The translations under genes and the position numbers were made by a program. Below are positions 18,269-25,769 of a stretch of DNA of 58,715 bases, piece after piece. The notes below the pieces were generated by a model. It was not told the DNA's origin. It saw only the letters and a list, made by a program, of their open reading frames with translations, and made no database searches. The stretch is from Chloroflexota bacterium (GTDB lineage Bacteria; Chloroflexota; Dehalococcoidia; UBA2979): assembly GCA_009839925.1 (NCBI GenBank), contig VXOS01000142.1, positions 69,110 through 127,824 of the forward strand, written 5' to 3'. The stretch's first letter is position 1, and each line of letters opens with the position of its first letter.

Positions 18269-20557
18269 ATGGTTGCGACGGACAAGCCCGCCTACCGCGT
18301 GATCGGCAGCCGGCCGGTCCGCCCGGACGGCGCGGACAAGGTCACGGGGCGCGCCCGCTACGGCGCCGACGTACTGCTGCCCGGGATGCTCTACGGCCGT
18401 GTGCTGCGCAGCCCGCACGCGCACGCCCGGATCGTGCGCATCGATACCTCGAAGGCCGAGGCGCTCGACGGTGTCCGCGCCGTGGCCAGCTGGGACGACC
18501 TGCCGCCGAAGAACTGGGACGAGCTCCCGAACCTCGGCGAGGGCGCGGCCGAGACGCGCTGGATGGCGCGCAATGTCTTCGCGAGCGACAAGGCGCTCTA
18601 CAAGGGCCATGCGATCGCCGCCGTCTGCGCCACCGACCCCCACATCGCCGAGGACGCCCTCGGCCTGATCGAGGTCGAGTACGAGGTGCTGCCTCCGCTG
18701 CTCGACGTGCGCGAGGCGATGGACCCGAACGCGCCGTTGCTGCATGACGACCTCTACACCACCGACCTCAGCGGCGGCGGCACGAGCGACGAGCCGACGA
18801 ACATCGGCAAACACCTCGAGTTCCGCAGCGGTGATATCGAGGCTGGCTTCGAGGAGGCCGACATCGTCGTCGACCGCGAGTTCGAGACCTCGATGGCGCA
18901 CCAGGGCTACCTCGAGCCGCACAACGGCACGGCGATGTGGAGCGAGGACGGGGAACTGACGGTCTGGAACAGCTCGCAGGGCCCCTTCGTGGTGCGCGAG
19001 CAGCTGCACATGCTGCTCGACCTGCCGCTCTCCAAGGTGAAGGTCGTGCCGATGGAGATTGGCGGTGGCTTCGGCGGCAAGATTCCGGTCTACATGGAGC
19101 CGATGGCCGCCATCCTCTCGAAGAAGACCGGGCGACCCGTGAAGATGATCATGACCCGCCAGGAGGTGCTCGAGGCCACCGGCCCCACCTCCGGCACCTG
19201 GGTGCGCGCGAAGATCGGCGCCACGAACGACGGCCGCATCGTCGCCGCGGAGATCGAGCTGGCCTTCGAGGCGGGCGCCTTTCCCGGATCGCCGTTCTCG
19301 GCGGGCGCGCTCTGCGCGCTGGGCCCGTACGACATCGAGAACCAGCGCGTCGAGGGCTGGGACGTCTGCGTCAACAAGCCGAAGGTCGCCGCCTATCGCG
19401 CTCCCGGCGCGCCCGCCACCGCGTTCGCCGTCGAGTCCGTCCTCGATGAACTCGCGGAGCTGCTGGAGCGCGACCCGATCGACCTGCGGCTGCAGAACGC
19501 AGCCCGCGAGGGCACCCGGCTCTCGGACGGGACGCCGCTCCCCGTGGTCGGCAACATCGAGGTGATGGAGCGCGTCCAGGGCAGCGAGCACTACCGCTCC
19601 GAGTTGCAGGGCGAGAACCGCGGCCGCGGTGTGGCGATGGGCTACTGGCGCAACGGCGGGATGGAGACGAGCGCCCACGCCGCGATCAACCAGGACGGCA
19701 CCATCAACCTCGTCGTCGGCACGGTCGACATCGGTGGCCTGCGCGCGACGCACTCGATGCAGCTCGCCGAGGCGCTCGGCCTCGAGTACGACGACATCCG
19801 GCCGCAGGTCGTCGATACCAGCGCGGTGGGGCGCAGCTCGGTGACCGGCGGCAGCCGCAGCACCTTCGCCGCCGGTTGGGCCATGCACGAGCTTGCGCAG
19901 GATCTGCGAACACAGCTCGAGGCCCGGGCCGCGCAGATCTGGGGAGTCGAGCGCGACGAGGTCTCGTACGGAGACGACGCGGTCGTGCGCGGCCCGGAGG
20001 CCGAGGACGGTTCCGAGCGTTCGGTGAGCTTCAAGGAGCTGGCGGGCCAGCTCTACGGCAGCGGCGGGATGATCCAGGCGCGCGCGGACGTCAGTCCCAC
20101 CACCGTCGGCCCCGCCTATGCCGGACACGTCGTTGACGTGGAGGTGGACCCGGAGACCGGCAAGGTCGACATCCTGCGCTACACCGCGGTGCAGGACGTG
20201 GGGAAGGCAATCCACCCGTCCTACGTCGAGGGTCAGTTGCAGGGCGGGGCGCTGCAGGGCATCGGCATGGCGCTCACCGAGGAGTACTTCTACGACGACG
20301 ACGGCGTGATGCGGAACTCGAGCCTGCTCGACTACCGCATGCCGACCGCACTCGACACGCCGATGATTGACGCGGTCCTCGTCGAGGTGGCGAATCCGGG
20401 GCACCCCTACGGAGTGCGCGGCGTGGGCGAGGTGCCGATCGTGCCGCCGCTGGCGGCGATCACGAACGCGATCCACGCCGCGACCGGCGTGCGCATGCAG
20501 AAGCTGCCGGCCTCGCCGCGCGCGGTCCTCAACGAGCTGCTCTCCGAGGAGACATAA
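18269..20557 (+). CDS. Molybdopterin-binding (large) subunit of molybdenum hydroxylase, copy 2
   Basis: VIGSRPVRPDGADKVTGRARYGADVLLPGMLYGRVLRSPHAHARI; EIGGGFGGKIPVYMEP; VAAYRAPGAPATAFAVES; paralogous to copy 1. Confidence 0.93.
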   Translation: MVATDKPAYRVIGSRPVRPDGADKVTGRARYGADVLLPGMLYGRVLRSPHAHARIVRIDTSKAEALDGVRAVASWDDLPPKNWDELPNLGEGAAETRWMARNVFASDKALYKGHAIAAVCATDPHIAEDALGLIEVEYEVLPPLLDVREAMDPNAPLLHDDLYTTDLSGGGTSDEPTNIGKHLEFRSGDIEAGFEEADIVVDREFETSMAHQGYLEPHNGTAMWSEDGELTVWNSSQGPFVVREQLHMLLDLPLSKVKVVPMEIGGGFGGKIPVYMEPMAAILSKKTGRPVKMIMTRQEVLEATGPTSGTWVRAKIGATNDGRIVAAEIELAFEAGAFPGSPFSAGALCALGPYDIENQRVEGWDVCVNKPKVAAYRAPGAPATAFAVESVLDELAELLERDPIDLRLQNAAREGTRLSDGTPLPVVGNIEVMERVQGSEHYRSELQGENRGRGVAMGYWRNGGMETSAHAAINQDGTINLVVGTVDIGGLRATHSMQLAEALGLEYDDIRPQVVDTSAVGRSSVTGGSRSTFAAGWAMHELAQDLRTQLEARAAQIWGVERDEVSYGDDAVVRGPEAEDGSERSVSFKELAGQLYGSGGMIQARADVSPTTVGPAYAGHVVDVEVDPETGKVDILRYTAVQDVGKAIHPSYVEGQLQGGALQGIGMALTEEYFYDDDGVMRNSSLLDYRMPTALDTPMIDAVLVEVANPGHPYGVRGVGEVPIVPPLAAITNAIHAATGVRMQKLPASPRAVLNELLSEET

Positions 20558-20826
20558 TGGCGACGGTCTTTATTCCCTCGCTGATGCGCAAGCTGACGGA
20601 CGACCGCGAGACGGTCGAAGTGCCGGGCGCCACGCTGCGGCAGGTGGTCGACAACTTGGATGCGGAGTATCCGGGCATCAAGGAGCTGATCGTCGAGGAC
20701 GGGCGGGTGCGGCCGGGGCTACAGCTGGCCGTGGACGGGGTGCTCTCCGCGACGGGGCTGATGGGCAAGGTGCCCGAGGGCTCGGAGGTCCACATCCTGC
20801 CGGCCCTCGGGGGCGGGCAGCGCTAG
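20557..20826 (+). CDS. MoaD/ThiS family (ubiquitin-like) sulfur-carrier protein
   Basis: MATVFIPSLMRKLTDDRETVEVPGATLRQVVDNLDAEYPGIKELI...VHILPALGGGQR; starts on the stop of the preceding gene. Confidence 0.85.
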   Translation: MATVFIPSLMRKLTDDRETVEVPGATLRQVVDNLDAEYPGIKELIVEDGRVRPGLQLAVDGVLSATGLMGKVPEGSEVHILPALGGGQR

Positions 20827-20902
20827 CCGCGCACTCTCGGCGGGTCGACACTGCTCGCGTAGTGCTGCGCCCTCGCAACGCGAACCATCGTGTGCCGTAA
20901 GC

Positions 20903-20959
20903 TTGCATGACGGCAAGGGTGTGCTATACTTATACCAGTCACACCGGGGGGTACCGGTG
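20903..20959 (+). promoter_or_regulatory. Sigma70-like promoter plus palindromic operator candidate
   Basis: TTGCAT (20903-20908) N16 TATACT (20925-20930), then CACCGG-GGGGTA-CCGGTG (20942-20959), 15 bp before the ATG at 20974. Confidence 0.55.
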
Positions 20960-20973
20960 GTAGTAGGTGGTCC

Positions 20974-21459
20974 ATGGAGCAGTTCGAAGTCTACTACACA
21001 ACCGGGGAGGTCAAGGACGGGGAGCCCGCCAACGCCGGGCTGTCCGCCGCAGACCTGCCGCGCCTGGAACGGCAAGTCCGGGAGACGGGCGTGGCCTACC
21101 GGGTGGTGGAAGGACTCAGCCAGCAGGAGCGCGAGGAGGCCTACGTCAGCCGGGCGGTCCGGCCCTCGGTCAGCAAGCGCTACCGGGTGCGGCGCGTCTT
21201 CGGCACGAACAAGTACTCCGGGCAGTACTTCGGAGGGGCGGTTCCGGCGCTGGTGGTGCTGGAGAACGGACGCCCGGTCGACGTCTACCCGCACGAGGAA
21301 CAGGACGGGACGATCGTGACCATTCGTGACTACCTGGATCGCATCGGCGCCGGCAGCGACGGCGCGGACCTGGCCAGGCGTATGGACGCCTTGCGCGCTC
21401 GCATCGGGGATGTGGACATCAGCGTCCGCGAATTGATCGAGGACGGACGCCGCTTCTGA
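20974..21459 (+). CDS. Hypothetical protein, candidate antitoxin partner of the downstream PIN protein
   Basis: 161 aa; C-terminal tail RRMDALRARIGDVDISVRELIEDGRRF resembles VapB-type toxin-binding tails; 49 bp upstream of the PIN gene. Confidence 0.45.
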   Translation: MEQFEVYYTTGEVKDGEPANAGLSAADLPRLERQVRETGVAYRVVEGLSQQEREEAYVSRAVRPSVSKRYRVRRVFGTNKYSGQYFGGAVPALVVLENGRPVDVYPHEEQDGTIVTIRDYLDRIGAGSDGADLARRMDALRARIGDVDISVRELIEDGRRF

Positions 21460-21508
21460 TGGCGCCGGGCTTCGACAGAGGCCGGGGCGCGCGCAGGCGG
21501 TTACCGGC

Positions 21509-21961
21509 GTGACCTATGACGTCGGGCCGCGGCGCTGCGTCGTCGATGCGTCCGTGGTGCTGAAGTGGCAGTTCGGCGACGAGGACGACGTGGCGCAAGC
21601 GCTCGCGCTACGCGACGCCTTTCTTGTGGATCATGCCGTGGAGCTGCACGCGCCGGTGCTGCTGGCGTACGAGCTGACCAGCGCGATGCGGACCGCGGAG
21701 CGCCGTGCGCGCGTGCCCGCCGAGATGGCCAGTGAGGCGCTCGACAACATGATCGGGGCGGGGATCGCGCTGCACGAGCCCGCGCCCTCCGAGACGCTCC
21801 GCCTCGCTCGTCGACTCGGGGTCAGCGGCTACGATGCCGCCTACGTCGCGCTCGCGGCCGAGCTGGGCGTCGAGTGCTGGTCGGCCGACGAGCGGCTGGT
21901 GCGGGCCGCCTCGCCGCACGTATCGTTCGTGCGCGCGATCAGCGAGTACGCCTCACGTTAG
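21509..21961 (+). CDS. PIN domain protein, VapC-like
   Basis: CVVDASVVLKWQFGDEDD...LHAPVLLAYELTSAMR...GVSGYDAAYVALAAELGVECWSADERLVRAA. Confidence 0.85.
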   Translation: MTYDVGPRRCVVDASVVLKWQFGDEDDVAQALALRDAFLVDHAVELHAPVLLAYELTSAMRTAERRARVPAEMASEALDNMIGAGIALHEPAPSETLRLARRLGVSGYDAAYVALAAELGVECWSADERLVRAASPHVSFVRAISEYASR

Positions 21962-22041
21962 GCCCGCCCTCGGCGGGACGGCGTCGTGCACGGCCACGCG
22001 CAACGCCGCGCTCCAGACCCGGGGTGGATCCTCCGGCCTGG

Positions 22042-22869
22042 CTATTGCTGCTGCTGCTCTTGGTGTTGTTCCCCGGACTCCGAGCGCACCCGAACCATCG
22101 TGCTCCAGTGTTCGGCGGCCGAGCCGGTGAACGCGCCGCGGACCGGCGGCACGTCGTCGTAGTCGCGGCCGATGGCCGTGACCACGTAGCGCCCGTCCTG
22201 CTGCGTGTCGTTAGCGGGGTCGAGGCCATGCCAGCCGGCGGGCCCCAGGAGCTGCACCCAGGCGTGGCTGGCCGGGGTCGCCGCCTCGCCGACGTGGGGA
22301 GCGAGGTAGCCGCTGACGTAGCGGGCCGGAATGCCGCGCATACGCAAGGCGGCGAGCATCAGGTGCGCGAAGTCCTGGCAGACACCGTGTCCGGCCTCCA
22401 GCAGATCGAGCGCGGTGGAGCCGACGTCCGTGGTCCCGACCTCGAACCCGAAGCGCTCGTGAAGCAGCGAGGCGATCGCCTCGCCCGTGGCGATCGGATC
22501 GAGGTTCTGCGGGACGCCCTCGCATAGCTCCGTCACCGCCCGGTCGAACGGCGAGCGCAGGGTCGGGGCGAGGAAGAGATGGCGCATCAGCGGGGTGGGC
22601 TCGCTGTGCTCGCTGGGCTGCTCCGTCTCGACTTCCGCGTCGAGCGCGAGGTGGATCTCGTCGATCTCCTGGATGAAGTCGACGTGGTGATACGCGTTGC
22701 CGAAGCCGTCCCTGAGCTGATGCAGCGGTGCTTCCGGGCTCAGCGTGAGCGTGGCGTTGATCCGGCGCTGACCGAATCCGTCCGCAGGAATCACGCGCAG
22801 CTCCGTGTGCAGCAGCCGTACGCCTTGCGAGTAGCGATACGAGGATTCCCAGCGGACCGCGATACGCAT
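22042..22869 (-). CDS. Transglutaminase-like family protein
   Basis: MRIAVRWESSYRYSQGVRLLHTELRVIPADGFGQRRINATLTLSPEAPLHQ...GVCQDFAHLMLAALRMRGIPARYVSGYL...HAWVQLLGPAGWHGLDPAND. Confidence 0.92.
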   Translation of the reverse strand: MRIAVRWESSYRYSQGVRLLHTELRVIPADGFGQRRINATLTLSPEAPLHQLRDGFGNAYHHVDFIQEIDEIHLALDAEVETEQPSEHSEPTPLMRHLFLAPTLRSPFDRAVTELCEGVPQNLDPIATGEAIASLLHERFGFEVGTTDVGSTALDLLEAGHGVCQDFAHLMLAALRMRGIPARYVSGYLAPHVGEAATPASHAWVQLLGPAGWHGLDPANDTQQDGRYVVTAIGRDYDDVPPVRGAFTGSAAEHWSTMVRVRSESGEQHQEQQQQ

Positions 22870-22878
22870 CCGATAGTC

Positions 22879-23841
22879 CTAACCGACCGACGACGGGATG
22901 AGCCGGAAGATCTGCTCGTGCAGATGCTCGTCGATCCCGATCAGTCGCGCCTGAAAGGTATCGAGGAAGTCGTGCAGGCGCTCGTCGGTGAGACGGCTCT
23001 CGTCCAGCGAGGAGAGGTCCAAATCGAGCAGCGCGAGCTCGCGCGAGACGTGCACGGAGACGGCGGGCGGCGTGAGCGCGGTCGCTCCCTCGTAGTGGCG
23101 GCGGAACGCGCGGATGCAGAAGCGCAGGCTGCGCGGGAAGCGCTCGCTCAGCACGAGCATGCTCGCGACCGCGGGGCCGCTCGGCGGCGCCCGGTGGGTC
23201 ATCCGGAAGGCCTGCCTGGCGCCGGCCGAGCGCAGCACGGAGGTCCAGTGCACGCGGTCGACCGGGCCGCCGACGGCCTGGCCGGCGGGAAGCGAGACGT
23301 AGGACTTGGCGTCGATGATGCGGCTGGTCATGTCGGCGCGCTCCATGAAGATGCCGCAGCGGAACCAGTCCCGCCCTTCGTCGAGCTGCACGGTGTTGTC
23401 GAAGAGCCCGAAGATCGCGGCGATGCTGCGGCGCACCGAGTCGTAGAACTCGGCCATCCCGGAGCCGTCGGCGGGATCCGCGCGCCGCACTTCCAGGTAG
23501 AGCCTGTTGGTCTCCTCCCAGACGTCTCGGGAGAGGTGCTCGCGCAGCTGGCGGGCGAGGCTGCGGGCGTAGTTGAGGGTGGAGCGGAGCGAGTGCGGGT
23601 TCTCGGTGGAGAGCAGCAGGAACTCGCTGGGGCTGATGTTGGAGTCTGCCTCGCGCGCCGCGTCGAAGCGGCCGTGGCCGCCGGTGGCGGTGATCACGGC
23701 GTCCCAGATCTGCGGGTCCGCGTCGAGGCCCCCCGCCTCCACCGAGGCGAAGTACGAGACCTCGGCCATGCGCGAGATGTTCTCGACGCGCTCGAGATTG
23801 CGGCCGAACCAGTAGAGGTTCTCTGCGACCCGGCTCAGCAT
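22879..23841 (-). CDS. Alpha-E domain-containing protein
   Basis: MLSRVAENLYWFGRNLERVENISRMAEVSYFASVEAG. Confidence 0.9.
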   Translation of the reverse strand: MLSRVAENLYWFGRNLERVENISRMAEVSYFASVEAGGLDADPQIWDAVITATGGHGRFDAAREADSNISPSEFLLLSTENPHSLRSTLNYARSLARQLREHLSRDVWEETNRLYLEVRRADPADGSGMAEFYDSVRRSIAAIFGLFDNTVQLDEGRDWFRCGIFMERADMTSRIIDAKSYVSLPAGQAVGGPVDRVHWTSVLRSAGARQAFRMTHRAPPSGPAVASMLVLSERFPRSLRFCIRAFRRHYEGATALTPPAVSVHVSRELALLDLDLSSLDESRLTDERLHDFLDTFQARLIGIDEHLHEQIFRLIPSSVG

Positions 23842-23844
23842 GGC

Positions 23845-25320
23845 CTAGCCGTCCCGTTCCAGCGGGGTGCGCAGCACCCAGGTGTCCTTGCTGCCGCCTC
23901 CCTGCGAGGAGTTGACGATGTATGAGCCGTCCCTGAGCGCCACGCGCGTGAGCCCGCCGGGCAGCACCCAGCTGTGCTCGCCCGTGAGGATGAACGGCCG
24001 CAGATCGGAGCGGCGTGCATGCAGCTTGCCGTCGAGCAGCGTGGGGATGGTGCTGAACTCCTGGAGCGGCTGCGCGATCCAGTTGCGCGGATCGGCGCGC
24101 ACGCGCTCCTCGAGCGCTCGCAACTCGTCAGCCGAGGCCTGCGGTCCGATCACGATCCCGTACCCCCCCGACTCGCCCGCAGGCTTCGTCACCAGCTGGT
24201 CGAGGTTCGCGCACATCTGCTCCAGGTCCGAGGGCAGGACGGCGGCGTAGGTCTCGATGTTGGGGAGGATCGGCTCTTCGCCCAGGTAGTAGCGGATGAA
24301 GTCCGGCACGAAGCGATACACCACCTTGTCGTCGGCGACGCCGACGCCGGGAGCGTTGGCCAGCGTGACCCGGCCCGCCCGGTAGGCGTCGGCGAGACCG
24401 GCGACGCCGAGCGCGGAGTCCGGGCGGAAGGCGAGTGGGTCGATGAAGTCGTCGTCGATCCGGCGGTAGACCACGTGGACGGGCTCCAGGCCGGTGGTGG
24501 CGCGCAGGTAGACGGTGTGGTCATGGACGAGCAAGTCGTGGCCCTCGACCAGCTCGACGCCCATCTCCCGGGCGAGGAAGGCGTGCTCGAAGTAGGCGGA
24601 GTTGTAGCCGCCCGGTGTGAGGATGACGACCCGCGTCTCGTCGTGGCTGACGTGTGGCGGGCGGACGGCGATCAGCGTCTCCAGGAGGCGCTCCGCATAG
24701 TCGTCGACGGACTGGACGGCGCCCTCGGGGAAGAGGTCGGGCACGGCGTTCAGCATGACGCGGCGGTTCTCGATCACGTAGGAGACGCCGGAGGGCGTCC
24801 GGGCGTTGTCCTCGATGACGCGGAACTGGCCGTCCTGGTCGCGGATCAGGTCGGTCCCGACGATGTGCGCGTAGACGCCGAGCGGCGGCTCGAAGTCGAC
24901 CATGCGGAGGTTCAGGCCGGCCCCCCCGAAGAGCACCTCTACGGGGATCACGCCGTCGGTGATGCAACGCTGCGTGGAGTAGACGTCGGCGAGGAAGGCG
25001 TTGAGGGCACGCACGCGCTGGATCAGGCCGGACTCGATCATCCGCCACTCCGCGGCCGCGACCACTCTCGGGAGGATCGAGAAGGGGAAGATGCGCTCGG
25101 CCCCGGCGTCGTCCTCGTAGACGGTGAAGGTGATGCCGCCGGTCAGCATCTCGAGTTCCGCGCGCTGCTGGCGCACGTCGATGTCGTCGATCGTCCAGGA
25201 CGCCAGGCGGGAAGCAAACTCGGCGTAGGCAGGGCGCGGCAGGCCCTCCCGGTCAAGCATCTCGTCCGGGCCGGCCAGCTGCTCGTAGGCCGAAAGCATC
25301 TCGGTCACGGTTGATGTCAC
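23845..25320 (-). CDS. Circularly permuted type 2 ATP-grasp protein
   Basis: LDREGLPRPAYAEFASRLASW...IVGTDLIRDQDGQFRVIEDNARTPSGVSYVIENRRVM...VTKPAGESGGYGIVIG; GTG start at 25320 assumed. Confidence 0.92.
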   Translation of the reverse strand: MTSTVTEMLSAYEQLAGPDEMLDREGLPRPAYAEFASRLASWTIDDIDVRQQRAELEMLTGGITFTVYEDDAGAERIFPFSILPRVVAAAEWRMIESGLIQRVRALNAFLADVYSTQRCITDGVIPVEVLFGGAGLNLRMVDFEPPLGVYAHIVGTDLIRDQDGQFRVIEDNARTPSGVSYVIENRRVMLNAVPDLFPEGAVQSVDDYAERLLETLIAVRPPHVSHDETRVVILTPGGYNSAYFEHAFLAREMGVELVEGHDLLVHDHTVYLRATTGLEPVHVVYRRIDDDFIDPLAFRPDSALGVAGLADAYRAGRVTLANAPGVGVADDKVVYRFVPDFIRYYLGEEPILPNIETYAAVLPSDLEQMCANLDQLVTKPAGESGGYGIVIGPQASADELRALEERVRADPRNWIAQPLQEFSTIPTLLDGKLHARRSDLRPFILTGEHSWVLPGGLTRVALRDGSYIVNSSQGGGSKDTWVLRTPLERDG

Positions 25321-25769
25321 GCCGACAGGATACGGCGCGGGAGGTGATCGCTGGGCGATCGAGCGCGGTGAGGGCGGACGAAAGGGTCCGGAATCGGTCG
25401 TGTTGGCGGAGAACGCCGCTCTGCCTAGCGCGCCTGGGGGGTGCGCAGGCTGGCTCGGGCGGGAACCGGCGCGCAGCTGGTCGCTGACCACGCGCAGCCG
25501 GTGCTGCGGGGCCGGCTGCCGGTTGCGGGTTCCGCGCGCTGACAGCATCCGCCTGTTCCCTCCGGGCGCAACCCAGAAGTCGGCGCTCCGCGTGACGGGC
25601 GTGTTCCCGCAATGTTGCGTTCGCGCAAAGTCCGTGGCGCGCTCGCTGCCGCCACGCCTCCTCCGTGCGGGAACCTTCCGGCCCACGGCAGCGTCCAGAT
25701 GACATCAGGCCTCCCGAGTTCGGCGAGTCGCGCCGCGCGCGCAGCGAGCGAGGGGGACGAGAGGGCCGG

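Noticed and set aside
18104-20476. 790-aa minus-strand ORF
   Set aside because: Antisense to large subunit copy 2; same compositional artefact.
14396-20557. Aerobic CO dehydrogenase (form I CoxMSL)
   Set aside because: The active-site stretch reads AYRAPGAP, not the AYxCSFR loop of form I CODH; kept as generic molybdenum hydroxylase.
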